The notes under the pieces are model-generated. The model made no database searches and was not told where the DNA came from. It was given only the letters and a program-made list of their open reading frames with translations. Below, one piece after another: positions 35,169 through 47,638 of a DNA stretch of 64,000 nucleotides (positions are counted from its first letter, which is position 1; each line of letters begins with the position of its first letter). Origin of the DNA: Brevundimonas guildfordensis (GTDB taxonomy: Bacteria > Pseudomonadota > Alphaproteobacteria > Caulobacterales > Caulobacteraceae); the NCBI RefSeq assembly GCF_014836405.1, contig NZ_JACSQU010000003.1, positions 186,001 to 250,000 on the forward strand, read 5' to 3'. The position numbers and the translations under genes were made by a program.

Positions 35169-36041
35169 ATGTCCGACGCCCCGCTTTTCCCGCCGACCGC
35201 CCCGCCCGCGCGCCCCGTTTCGCCGGGCCTCTATCTGGTGGCGACGCCGATCGGCAATCTGCGCGATATGACGCTGCGGGCGCTGGACGTGCTGGCGGCG
35301 GCCGATCTGGTTCTGGCCGAGGACACGCGGGTGACGGCCAAGCTGCTGACCGCCTATGGGTTGAAGGCGAAGCTGGAGCGCTGCGACGACCACGCCTCGG
35401 CCCGCGCGGCCGAGATCGCCGTCGAGCGGTTGAAGGCGGGCGAGGTGGTGGCCCTGGTGTCGGACGCCGGCACGCCCCTGGTGTCCGACCCCGGTTATGT
35501 GGTGGCGCGCGCGGCGGTGGCGGAGGGCCTGCCGGTCCATCCCGTGCCGGGGCCGTCCAGCCTGCTGGCGGCGCTGTGCATCGCCGGGCTTCCCGCCGAC
35601 CGGATCCTATTCGCGGGCTTCCTGCCGCCCAAGTCGGGCGCGCGCCGCACGGCGCTGGAGGAGCTGCGGACGGGGCGTCAGACGCTGGTCTTCTTTGAAA
35701 GCGGGCCGCGCTTGCGCGACAGCCTGACCGATATGGCGCAGGTGCTGGGGCCGCGCCCCGCCGCCGTCGCCCGCGAACTGACCAAGCTTTATGAGGAATG
35801 CGTGCGCGGCGATCTGGCCGAACTGGCCGCCGATCCGCGTCTGGACGCGCCCAAGGGCGAGATCGTGGTGGTGGTCGGCCCCGGCGAGGTTGAGGTCGCC
35901 AGCGCCGCCGACGCCGACGCGGCCCTGGCCGAGGCCCTGACGCGCCTGCCGCCCGGCGAAGCGGCGGCCGAGGTGTCCAAGGCGCTGAACTTGCCGCGCA
36001 AGCCGCTCTACAAGCGGGCGCTGGAGCTGAAGGCGCGGTGA
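35169..36041 (+). CDS. rsmI: 16S rRNA (cytidine-1402 2'-O)-methyltransferase RsmI
   Basis: The 290-residue SAM-dependent methyltransferase has the tetrapyrrole-methylase fold: LYLVATPIGNLRDMTLRALD, EDTRVTAKLL, SDAGTPLVSDPG and VPGPSSLLAAL. It methylates C1402 in the decoding centre of 16S rRNA together with RsmH. Its stop overlaps the next start (GTGA), so RsmI, YraN and SirB1-type genes form one coupled unit. Confidence 0.95.
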   Translation: MSDAPLFPPTAPPARPVSPGLYLVATPIGNLRDMTLRALDVLAAADLVLAEDTRVTAKLLTAYGLKAKLERCDDHASARAAEIAVERLKAGEVVALVSDAGTPLVSDPGYVVARAAVAEGLPVHPVPGPSSLLAALCIAGLPADRILFAGFLPPKSGARRTALEELRTGRQTLVFFESGPRLRDSLTDMAQVLGPRPAAVARELTKLYEECVRGDLAELAADPRLDAPKGEIVVVVGPGEVEVASAADADAALAEALTRLPPGEAAAEVSKALNLPRKPLYKRALELKAR

Positions 36042-36481
36042 GCCCGGCCCCGCCCTCTCGCCTGTCGCGCCCGCAGCCGCCGCCCAAGCGGGCCAAGACG
36101 GGCTGGCGCAGGGCGCTCGGCGGGCGGTCGCATCGTCAGGGCCATGACGCCGAATGGATCGCCGCCCTGTGGCTGATGCTCAAGGGCTATCAGGTGCTGG
36201 CCTTTCGCCTGAAGGGGCGAGGCGGGGAGATCGACATCCTCGCCCGGCGCGGGCGGGTTCTGGCCGCCGTCGAGGTCAAGCGCCGCGCCACGCTGGAGGC
36301 GGCGACGCTGGCCCTGGGGCCGGATCAACACCAGCGCCTGATCCGCGCGGCCGAGGCGGCGGCGCGCGGGCGACCGGCCCTCGCGGGGCTGGACTTAAGA
36401 ATCGACATGGTGACGCTGGCTCCGGGACGCTTTCCGCGTCATCTTCGCGGCGTGATCTCCGGGGGAGCGGATCGGCTGTGA
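36038..36481 (+). CDS. YraN/UPF0102 endonuclease-like protein
   Basis: The 147-residue protein has the restriction-endonuclease-like core of UPF0102: GHDAEWIAALWLMLKGYQ, FRLKGRGGEIDILARRG and AAVEVKRR, which together give the E, D and E-x-K metal site. YraN often follows rsmI, as here. It is thought to act in nucleic-acid processing, but the substrate is not established. It is coupled to both neighbours by 4-base overlaps. Confidence 0.93.
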   Translation: MSPAPPSRLSRPQPPPKRAKTGWRRALGGRSHRQGHDAEWIAALWLMLKGYQVLAFRLKGRGGEIDILARRGRVLAAVEVKRRATLEAATLALGPDQHQRLIRAAEAAARGRPALAGLDLRIDMVTLAPGRFPRHLRGVISGGADRL

Positions 36482-37290
36482 CGCGCGAGGAAGCAGAGGC
36501 GGTGCTGGCGCAGGCCGGCCAGGGGCCGGACGAGGCCTTTCCCCTGCTGGATTGCGCCATCGCCTGCGCCATCCACGACTATCCGTTCCGCGACGCCGAC
36601 GGCGTGCGCATCCTGGCCGACCACGCCGCCCAGCGGCTCAAGGAGCGGGCGGCCAATGAAAGCCCCGACGACGCCCTGACCGAGGCCCTGGCGGGCGACC
36701 TGCGGCTGAACGGCGACCTGCTGAACTACGACCATCCGGCCAATACCGACGTCATCGACGTGGCCGAGCGGCGCCGCGGCCTGTCGGCGGTGCTGGTGAT
36801 CTTCTATCTGGACGCCGCGCGGCGAGCCGGATTGAGCGCGGCGCCGGTGGACTTTCCCGGCCACGTCCTGTTGCGGGTGGAGACGCCCGAGGGGCCGGTG
36901 GCGCTGGATCCGTTCAGCCAGGGACGACTGGTGCTGCCGTCGGAGCTGACGCGTCGCGCCCTTCTGGCGGGGCTGACGCCGCATGTGGCCGACCGGCTGG
37001 ACCTGCTGATGGCGCCGGTCAGCGAGCGCCACACCCTGATCCGCCTGCAAAACATCCTGTTCACCCGCGCGCTTCAGGCCCGCGACTACGAAGGGGCCGA
37101 GCGCTCGGCCCTGCGCCGCGCCCTGCTCGATCCCGAGGATCACCGCCCCTGGCTGGACGTCGCCGCCGCGCGCGAGAAGCAGGGCGCCCTGACCGGCGCC
37201 ATGCAGGCCCTGTCGCGCGCCCGCACCCTGGGTGAGCCGCTCGCCGCCTGTGACGCGCGGCTGGACCGGATGCGGTTGCAGCTGAACTGA
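36478..37290 (+). CDS. SirB1-family transglutaminase-like/TPR protein
   Basis: The 270-residue protein has the transglutaminase-like domain of SirB1 (DGVRILADHAAQRLKE, then LRLNGDLLNYDHPANTDVID, and FPGHVLLRVETPEGPVALDP), and a C-terminal TPR-like helical tail. Catalytic function is doubtful for this family; the reactive Cys expected for transglutaminases is not evident. It starts at GTG 36478 overlapping the yraN stop. Confidence 0.85.
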   Translation: MTREEAEAVLAQAGQGPDEAFPLLDCAIACAIHDYPFRDADGVRILADHAAQRLKERAANESPDDALTEALAGDLRLNGDLLNYDHPANTDVIDVAERRRGLSAVLVIFYLDAARRAGLSAAPVDFPGHVLLRVETPEGPVALDPFSQGRLVLPSELTRRALLAGLTPHVADRLDLLMAPVSERHTLIRLQNILFTRALQARDYEGAERSALRRALLDPEDHRPWLDVAAAREKQGALTGAMQALSRARTLGEPLAACDARLDRMRLQLN

Positions 37291-37317
37291 AGCGCGGCCT
37301 TGCAGCCGAGCTGTCGC

Positions 37318-37392
37318 GGCCTCAAGTAACGCTCAGCGGCGTCCTTGTTCGGGCGCTCATTTAGCGAGCGCCCGCGGCGCGAACGTTAGGCC
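37318..37392 (+). repeat. CAAGCA hairpin element, copy I1 (expanded)
   Basis: Outer arms GGCCT/AGGCC are 75 bases apart. CTCAAG is followed by about 35 extra bases before the inner stem GCGCC/GGCGC with a CGC loop, and the return strand is GTTAG. It looks like a copy with an insertion in its 5' strand. Confidence 0.6.
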
Positions 37393-37403
37393 ACTAAAAA
37401 TCA

Positions 37404-37439
37404 GCTCAAGCAGCGAGCGCCCGCGGCGCGAGCGATAGC
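37404..37439 (+). repeat. CAAGCA hairpin element, copy I2
   Basis: CAAGCA, GC pair, GA facing GA, inner arms GCGCC/GGCGC, CGC loop, GAT. Only GCT/AGC pairs in the outer stem. It ends 22 bases before the gshB ATG with an AAAAAGGA site between, as upstream of phoH. Confidence 0.88.
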
Positions 37440-37461
37440 GCCCCACCAAAAAGGACACCCC

Positions 37462-38412
37462 ATGCTTAAGGTCGCCATCCAGATGGATCCGCTCGAGGCG
37501 GTCAACGTCGAGTCGGACACCACCTTCCTGATGGCCCTGACCGGGCAGGCGCGCGGCCACAAGCTGTGGGTCTACGATTTCCGCACCCTGGCGCTTGAGG
37601 ACGGCCGCCTGTTCTGCCGCGCCCGTCCGGTGACGGTGCAGCGCAAGCAGGGCGATCACGCGGATTTCGGCCCCGAGCAGCGGCTGGATCTGGCTGAGGA
37701 TGTGGATGTCATCCTGATGCGCCAGGACCCGCCGTTCGACATGGCCTATGTCACCGCCACCTATCTGCTGGAGCGGGTGCATCCCAAGACCTTGGTGGTC
37801 AATGACCCGGCCGAGGTGCGCTCGGCGCCCGAGAAGCTGATCGCCACCCTCTTCCCCGGCCTGCAGCCGCCGACGCTGGTGTCGTCCGACCCGGAAGCCT
37901 TGGTCGACTTCCACCGCCGGCATGGCGACGTGGTGCTGAAGCCTCTGCATGGCGCGGCCGGTTCGGGCGTGGTGCGGCTGAAGGCGGACGATCCGAACCT
38001 GGAGGCCCTGATCGAGATTCACGCGACAGGGTCGCGCGATCCGCTGGTGATCCAGAAATTCATCCCGGCCGTCGCGGCGGGCGACAAGCGCATCATCCTG
38101 ATCGACGGCGAGCCGGTCGGCGCCATCAACCGCATTCCGGCCAAGGATCAGGTGCGCTCCAACCTGCGCGTCGGCGGCACGGCGGCGCCGGTCGAGCTGA
38201 CGCCGCGCGATCTGGAGATCTGCGCCGCCATTGGCCCGTACCTGAAGGAGCGCGGCCTGATCTTCGTCGGCATCGACGTGATCGGCGACTATCTGACCGA
38301 GATCAATGTGACCTCGCCCACCGGCGCCCAGCAGCTGCTCAACTTCGCCGGGATCGACGCCACCGAGCGCATGTGGGCGGTCATCGAGCAGCGGAAGGCG
38401 GCGGCGGCCTGA
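37462..38412 (+). CDS. gshB: Glutathione synthetase
   Basis: The 316-residue prokaryotic GSH-ATP protein begins [13 protein letters not shown] and has [17 protein letters not shown], the ATP-grasp segment [35 protein letters not shown] and the C-terminal [12 protein letters not shown]. It joins glycine to gamma-glutamylcysteine. Two hairpin elements precede it; the nearer one is within its leader. A periplasmic-type protein follows after 26 bases. Confidence 0.96.
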   Translation: MLKVAIQMDPLEAVNVESDTTFLMALTGQARGHKLWVYDFRTLALEDGRLFCRARPVTVQRKQGDHADFGPEQRLDLAEDVDVILMRQDPPFDMAYVTATYLLERVHPKTLVVNDPAEVRSAPEKLIATLFPGLQPPTLVSSDPEALVDFHRRHGDVVLKPLHGAAGSGVVRLKADDPNLEALIEIHATGSRDPLVIQKFIPAVAAGDKRIILIDGEPVGAINRIPAKDQVRSNLRVGGTAAPVELTPRDLEICAAIGPYLKERGLIFVGIDVIGDYLTEINVTSPTGAQQLLNFAGIDATERMWAVIEQRKAAAA

Positions 38413-38438
38413 CGCCGCGCTGCCGGGGAGGGGAGACC

Positions 38439-39140
38439 ATGACTGCAATCATCAAGACCGGCGCGCTGGTCGCTCTCGCGCTGGCCTGGGCCAGTGCGGC
38501 GGCGGCTCAGGAGGCGTCGCCAGACGCCGCGCCGAAACGTCCGTCGCTGGAGGTGCTGGAGCGGATCATCGAGACCCGCACGCCGCAGACGCGGATCGAG
38601 ACGCCGGACCATGAGCGCATCACCGCCCGGCGTATCGACATCGTCGACGCCGACGGGACGATCCGCATGACCCTGTCGGGGGCGACTCCGCCGCCGATCA
38701 TCGACGGCGTACAGTACAAGCGCGCCTTCAACGTCGCGGGTCTGATCCTTTACGACGACAAGGGCAGCGAGCGCGGCGGCTTCGGCACCGCCGATATCGA
38801 GGGCGGCATGGCCGTTCTGGCGCTGGATCATCCGGCGATGGATGCGGTCGGCTGGCGGGTGTCGCCGGACGGCTCGATCAGCTTCGTCTTCAACCAGGCG
38901 CCGCCGCTGGTCCGCGAGCCCGGGCTGGACGGGGCGCTGGTTCCCGGCGTTGAGACGCCGACGCGGATGCGTCTGTCGCTGGCCGCCGACGGCGCACCTG
39001 CGGTGGAGCTGTCGGACCGGAACGATCAGCCGCGCCTGCGCCTGACGGTGACCGAAGAAGGCTTCGGCGCCATCCAGTTCCTGAACGCCCAGGGCCAGGT
39101 CATCCATACCCTGGCGCCCGAGGCCGACCTGCAGCCCTGA
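38439..39140 (+). CDS. Hypothetical exported protein
   Basis: The 233-residue protein has a signal peptide (ALVALALAWASAAAAQ) and a mature part without cysteines, rich in beta-strand patterns such as RMTLSGATPPPIIDG, DDKGSERGGFGTADI and PRLRLTVTEEGFGAIQF. I know similar proteins of unknown function from this order but no assignment. GGGGAG precedes the ATG. It lies between gshB and comM on the same strand. Confidence 0.65.
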   Translation: MTAIIKTGALVALALAWASAAAAQEASPDAAPKRPSLEVLERIIETRTPQTRIETPDHERITARRIDIVDADGTIRMTLSGATPPPIIDGVQYKRAFNVAGLILYDDKGSERGGFGTADIEGGMAVLALDHPAMDAVGWRVSPDGSISFVFNQAPPLVREPGLDGALVPGVETPTRMRLSLAADGAPAVELSDRNDQPRLRLTVTEEGFGAIQFLNAQGQVIHTLAPEADLQP

Positions 39141-39206
39141 CCGAACGGCGCTCTTGCAGTTATCTTGAGTTCGTGATTTGTTCTCTTCGCTGGAGGAGGG
39201 AACACG

Positions 39207-40817
<1,611 letters not shown>

Positions 40818-40841
40818 CTCCCTGAGGCCTAGCGTGGCCTT

Positions 40842-42419
40842 ATGGGACAGACCCGCTGCAAACCGTCGAACGACACGCTGTTTTCCGCCATGTCCGGCGG
40901 ACCAGACCCGTCGAACGAGGCGCCAGCAGACGGCGCCTCGCCGGAACAGCAGTTCTTGCGGCTGATGAGCCATGAAATGCGCACGCCTCTGAACGGCGTG
41001 ATCGGCATGCTCGGCCTGTTGTCGCGCACCCGGCTGGACGGGGCGCAGCGCGCCTATGCCGAGGCGGCGCAGAAGTCGGCCGAACATCTGCTGGGGCTGG
41101 TCAACGACCTGCTGGACTACGCCCGACTGGAGGCCGAGGCGCTGGAGTTCGATCCGGCGCCGGTTGACCTGGAAGGCCTGGTTCGCGGCGTCGCCGAGCT
41201 GTTGAGCCCGCGCGCCCACGACAAGGGGCTGGAGATCGCCTGGTCGGTGGCCGCCGCCGCCCCCGACATCGTCGCCGACGAGGGCCGGTTGCGCCAGATC
41301 CTGTTCAACCTGGCCGGAAACGCCGTGAAGTTCACCGACCGCGGCGGGGTGCGCCTGGCGGTCGAGGCGGTCGGCGAACCGGACGGCGCGCTGGCGCGGC
41401 TGGTCTTCATCGTCGACGATACGGGGCCGGGCGTGCCTGAAGCGGCGCGCAGCCGCATCTTCGACGAGTTCGGCCACGCCGACGCCTCCGACGCCGCGCG
41501 CTTCGACGGCGCGGGTCTGGGCCTGGCGGTGGTGCGGCGACTGGCTCGCGCCATGGACGGAACCGTCGTGGTCGAGGACCGGCCGGAAGGCGCCGGCGCC
41601 CGATTCCGTTTCGAAGCCGCCTTCCCGGTCGCGCCCGACGCCCCGGCGCGCGCGCGGCCGCTGGCCAGGCTGGCGGTGGCGATCCGCACGCCCGATCCCT
41701 TCGTGCGACGCGCGGCGGCCGACCAGATCGAGGCCTCCGGCGGCCGGGTGGCGCGTCAGGCGGGGGTGACCCTGGTTGATCATGCCGGCGCCGACGACGG
41801 TGCGCTGGCGGCCAAGCCGGTTCAGGGCCAATCCATCATTCTGCTGCGCCCGAACGAGCGGGATCTGATCAGCCGCTACCGAGCAGCGGGCTTCTGCGGC
41901 TACCTGATCAAACCCTTGCGCCGGGCTTCGCTGTCGGAGCAGGTGCTGGGGGCGGTGGCGCCGCGCCGCGGCGTCGCGGCGCCGCCCGTTCGATCCGGCG
42001 ACGACGACCGGGTCGCCCATGTCGCCTTCAAGGGCGTGCGGGTTCTGCTGGTCGAAGACAATCCGGTCGGCGCCCTTCTGGCCATGACCCTGCTGCGCCG
42101 CGAGGGCTGCGTGGTCCAGACCGCCGCCGACGGTCAGGAGGCGCTGGATGCGATGAAGGCGGCGCGTTTCGACCTGGTCTTCATGGACATGCGCATGCCG
42201 CGCCTGGATGGACCGGCCGCTGCGCGGGCCCTGCGCGCGCGGGGAGATCAGACGCCGATCGTCGCCCTGACCGCCAACGCCTTCACCGAGGACCGCGCCG
42301 CCTGTATGGAAGCGGGCATGGACGACCACCTGTCCAAGCCGCTGGAAGCCGACGCCCTGCGCCTCGCCTTGGCCCGCTGGACGAACGTCGCCAACCGCGC
42401 CAAGGTCGCGGCTTCCTGA
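40842..42419 (+). CDS. Hybrid sensor histidine kinase/response regulator
   Basis: The 525-residue protein has no membrane segments and no clear sensory domain. A HisKA domain with His44 (MSHEMRTPL) is followed by an ATPase domain (N box LFNLAGNAVKF, G1 DDTGPGVP, G2 GAGLGLAVV), a divergent pseudo-receiver region at about 270-375, and a true receiver with acidic Asp406 and phospho-acceptor Asp449 (FMDMRMP). Such cytoplasmic hybrid kinases feed phosphorelays. The partner is not encoded nearby. It begins with a weak ribosome-binding site. Confidence 0.9.
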   Translation: MGQTRCKPSNDTLFSAMSGGPDPSNEAPADGASPEQQFLRLMSHEMRTPLNGVIGMLGLLSRTRLDGAQRAYAEAAQKSAEHLLGLVNDLLDYARLEAEALEFDPAPVDLEGLVRGVAELLSPRAHDKGLEIAWSVAAAAPDIVADEGRLRQILFNLAGNAVKFTDRGGVRLAVEAVGEPDGALARLVFIVDDTGPGVPEAARSRIFDEFGHADASDAARFDGAGLGLAVVRRLARAMDGTVVVEDRPEGAGARFRFEAAFPVAPDAPARARPLARLAVAIRTPDPFVRRAAADQIEASGGRVARQAGVTLVDHAGADDGALAAKPVQGQSIILLRPNERDLISRYRAAGFCGYLIKPLRRASLSEQVLGAVAPRRGVAAPPVRSGDDDRVAHVAFKGVRVLLVEDNPVGALLAMTLLRREGCVVQTAADGQEALDAMKAARFDLVFMDMRMPRLDGPAAARALRARGDQTPIVALTANAFTEDRAACMEAGMDDHLSKPLEADALRLALARWTNVANRAKVAAS

Positions 42420-42472
42420 TCTGCCAGTAGTTCGTCGTCCGTATCGCCCGGCGGCGCCCGCCGGAGCCACGT

Positions 42473-44212
42473 ATGATTGATTCCAAGACGCCCAACGCGC
42501 CTGCCGGACGCTTCGGGGGGCTGGCCGTCTATGGCGAGCGGCGGCCGATGGCCATGCTGCTGCTGGGGTTTGCGGCGGGCCTGCCGAACCTGCTGATCTA
42601 CGACACCCTGTCGGCCTGGCTGCGCGACGCGGGCGTGACGCTGGAGATGATCGGCTTCTTCGCGCTGGCCACCCTGACCTATGCGTTGAAGTTCGTCTGG
42701 GCGCCGCTGCTGGACCGCACCAACATTCCGGGCCTGACGCGCTGGCTGGGGCATCGCCGCTCGTGGATGCTCGCGACCCAGGTGGTGATCATCGCCGGCC
42801 TGTGGCTGATCTCGGGCTCTAATCCGCAGACGTCCTTGGGCGCCGTGGCGGCCTTCGCCGTGATGGTGGGCTTCTTCGGCGCGACGCAGGACATCGCCAT
42901 CGACGCCTGGCGCATCGAGGCGGTGGACGACAGCCGTCAGGGCGCGATGGCGGCGGCCTACCAGCTCGGCTATCGCGTCGCTCAGATCGTCGCCGGTTTC
43001 GTGCCTCTGGCGCTGGCGCAGTTCTACAACTGGAACCTGTCCTACGCGATCATGGCCGCCCTGATGGGCGTCGGGGTGATGGGCGTTCTGCTGGCGCCGC
43101 GTGAGAAGCAGCACGTCGTGCGCGCCATTCCCGTCTCCGACATCCCGTCGCGCCCCGTGGCCGAGAAGATCGAATGGGTCGTGCGCATCGGCCTGATTTT
43201 CGTCGCGGCGGTTTTGATCGGCACAGGGCTGACCGACAAGATCGACGCCTTCGCCTGGGCCTTCGGCGCGGTCCTGCCTGAAGCGGTTCTCGGCGCCTTG
43301 AGCGCCGGCTTGGCTGAAAGCGGGGGCGGCGGCGTATTGATCCAGTTTGCCTGGATCGTGCTGGGCTTCGGTCTGCTGTTTTTCGCCTGCGCGCCCGTGC
43401 CAGGCTGGCGCACCCGTCCCGGCGCCTATCTGGCCGGTTCGTTCGGTGCGCCGTTGAAGGATTTCTTTGTCCGCTTCGGCAAGCTGGCCGGGCCGATCCT
43501 GGCGCTGATCTGCCTCTATCGCCTGGCGGATTTCGTGCTGAACATCATGAACCCCTTCTATATCGACCTGGGGTTCAGCCTGATCGAGATCGGCGAGGTG
43601 CGAAAGCTGTTCGGCGTCGTCGCCATGTCTTTGGGCGTCTTCATCGGCGGCTGGTCCGTCGCCCGCTTCGGCTTGATCCGGACCATGGTGGTCGGGGCCT
43701 TCATGAGCCCGGTGTCGAACCTGGTCTTCGCCTGGCTGGCGACCCAGGGGCATGATCTGACCGCCCTGTTCGTCTCCATCGGCGTGGATAACCTCGCCAC
43801 CGGCTACGCCGGGACGGCGCTGATCGCCTATATGTCCAGCCTGACGTCGATCGGCTTCACCGCGACCCAGTACGCCCTGTTCAGCTCGCTGTACGCCCTG
43901 CCGGGCAAGCTGATCGCGTCCCAGTCCGGCAAGATCGTCGAGGCCTCGGCGCGGGCGGCCGACGCCGGGGGGCCGTTGGGGGCGCTGAAGGGCCTGTTTC
44001 ACGCCCTACCGCCGGAATCTCTGGTCGCAGGCGCGGCCAAGAGCGGGGTGTCCCCGGCTGGCCTGGGGGCGGGCTACGTCACCTTCTTCCTGTATTCGAC
44101 GGTCATCGGCGTGTTCGCCATTTTGCTGGCCTTCTACGTCGCGCCGCGTCATGCGCGCCTGATCGCCGAGCAGAAGAAGGCGGCCGCCCCGGAACAAGCG
44201 CCCGGCGCCTGA
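42473..44212 (+). CDS. ampG: AmpG-type muropeptide permease (MFS)
   Basis: The 579-residue membrane protein begins with ERRPMAMLLLGFAAGLPNLLIYDTL, broken into the AmpG helix 1 motif, then KFVWAPLLDRTNIP and GFFGATQDIAIDAWRIEA, which are hallmarks of AmpG. It imports anhydro-muropeptides for cell-wall recycling. It is longer than E. coli AmpG, with extra segments near 235-330 and a Lys/Ala-rich tail. Convergent with maeB, sharing a terminator. Confidence 0.92.
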   Translation: MIDSKTPNAPAGRFGGLAVYGERRPMAMLLLGFAAGLPNLLIYDTLSAWLRDAGVTLEMIGFFALATLTYALKFVWAPLLDRTNIPGLTRWLGHRRSWMLATQVVIIAGLWLISGSNPQTSLGAVAAFAVMVGFFGATQDIAIDAWRIEAVDDSRQGAMAAAYQLGYRVAQIVAGFVPLALAQFYNWNLSYAIMAALMGVGVMGVLLAPREKQHVVRAIPVSDIPSRPVAEKIEWVVRIGLIFVAAVLIGTGLTDKIDAFAWAFGAVLPEAVLGALSAGLAESGGGGVLIQFAWIVLGFGLLFFACAPVPGWRTRPGAYLAGSFGAPLKDFFVRFGKLAGPILALICLYRLADFVLNIMNPFYIDLGFSLIEIGEVRKLFGVVAMSLGVFIGGWSVARFGLIRTMVVGAFMSPVSNLVFAWLATQGHDLTALFVSIGVDNLATGYAGTALIAYMSSLTSIGFTATQYALFSSLYALPGKLIASQSGKIVEASARAADAGGPLGALKGLFHALPPESLVAGAAKSGVSPAGLGAGYVTFFLYSTVIGVFAILLAFYVAPRHARLIAEQKKAAAPEQAPGA

Positions 44213-44218
44213 AACGCA

Positions 44219-44244
44219 AAGAGGCGGCCCGAAGGCCGCCTCTG
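44219..44244. terminator. Bidirectional terminator between ampG and maeB
   Basis: GAGGCGGCC (44221-44229), CGAA loop, GGCCGCCTC (44234-44242), a perfect 9-bp stem between convergent genes. The A-rich side favours the minus strand. Confidence 0.75.
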
Positions 44245-44268
44245 AACGGTGTCGCGATGGCGAGGGGG

Positions 44269-46548
<2,280 letters not shown>

Positions 46549-46635
46549 TTTAATCTCGGCAAGGGCAGGCGCGTCTCGTTCCTAGAGGGTGGGGCCGTCG
46601 CCGACAACCGCTGACGCTGGGTCAAGACGCAATGG

Positions 46636-47589
46636 TCAGGCTTCGGGCAGGAAACCGGCGCCTTCGACCTGGACCGGACCGGTCATGAAGACGTGGTTCG
46701 TAGCCTGGTCCCATTCGATGGTCAGCTGGCCGCCATCGACCGTCACCACGGCCTTTCGCCCGGTCAGGCCGCGCCGCGCGGCGGCCACCAGGGCGGCGCA
46801 GGCGCCGGTGCCGCAGGCCAGGGTCAGGCCCGCCCCGCGCTCCCAGACCCGCAACCGAATGTGATCGGGCGACAGCACATGGGCGAAGCCGACATTGACC
46901 CCCTCAGGGAACAGCGGGTGGCGCTCGACCAGCGAGCCCGAGCCGCGCACGAAGGCGTCGTCCTGGCGATCGGTGAAGAAGACGACGTGGGGATTGCCCA
47001 TCGAAACGGCGCCGGGGGTGTGCAGTACGGGCGCGTCGATCGGTCCGAGCTGAAGCTCGATGCCGCGCGTGTCCATCTCTTCGGACAGGGGCACCTGATC
47101 CCACTCCAGACGCGGCGCGCCCATATCCACCGTGACTTGATGCTGGGCCGCGGTCGTCGACCCTGCGGGATCTCCCGACCCGACGCGGCTTTTTTCTTGG
47201 GCCGTGATCGTCAGCCCTGCGGGACTTCCCGACCCGACGCGGCCTGATGGGAAAGAAGCGCGGCGCGCGGTGGTCGGGCCGCTCAGGGTGTCGATGACCA
47301 CCTCTTCCTTGTCGGTCGCCTCCAGCATCAGCCAGCCGACGCAGCGCAGGGCGTTGCCGCAGGTCGGGACCATCGAGCCGTCGGCGTTCCATACCCGCAT
47401 GAAGACGTCGGCTGTCTCGGACGGTTCGACGCCGATCAGCTGGTCGAAGCCGCCCAGACCCGCCGCCGGGGCGGCCAGGGCGCGCACCTGGTCCGCCGTC
47501 GGGTGGAAGGGTTGCTCGAAGGCCTGGACGACGATGAAGGCGTTTCCGGCGCCGTTCATGCGGATGTAGGGGCGGGCGGGTTCACTCAT
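46636..47589 (-). CDS. dapF: Diaminopimelate epimerase with an in-frame repeat insertion
   Basis: DapF converts LL- to meso-diaminopimelate for lysine and peptidoglycan. The two catalytic Cys motifs are intact: VPTCGNALRCVG and LTLACGTGACAA. The protein is about 40 residues longer than E. coli DapF because of an insertion between SGPTTAR and HQVTVDMGAP, where two 18-residue units (RVGSGSPAGLTITAQ-like and RVGSGDPAGSTTAAQ-like) stand in place of a short loop. This insertion is encoded by a 54-base tandem repeat (47143-47250). An ATG at 47601 is an alternative start. Confidence 0.93.
   Translation of the reverse strand: MSEPARPYIRMNGAGNAFIVVQAFEQPFHPTADQVRALAAPAAGLGGFDQLIGVEPSETADVFMRVWNADGSMVPTCGNALRCVGWLMLEATDKEEVVIDTLSGPTTARRASFPSGRVGSGSPAGLTITAQEKSRVGSGDPAGSTTAAQHQVTVDMGAPRLEWDQVPLSEEMDTRGIELQLGPIDAPVLHTPGAVSMGNPHVVFFTDRQDDAFVRGSGSLVERHPLFPEGVNVGFAHVLSPDHIRLRVWERGAGLTLACGTGACAALVAAARRGLTGRKAVVTVDGGQLTIEWDQATNHVFMTGPVQVEGAGFLPEA
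47143..47250 (-). repeat. 54-base tandem duplication inserted in dapF
   Basis: Two units (47143-47196 and 47197-47250) share the core CCCTGCGGGA, 2 variable bases, TCCCGACCCGACGCGGC with 27 of 30 bases equal (47161-47190 vs 47215-47244). The period is a multiple of three, so the frame is kept. The insertion falls in a loop between two strands of DapF. Confidence 0.85.
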
Positions 47590-47638
47590 GATGCTCTTCA
47601 TATAGGATTTTGCGCCGGTTCATGTATCGCTGGCGACG

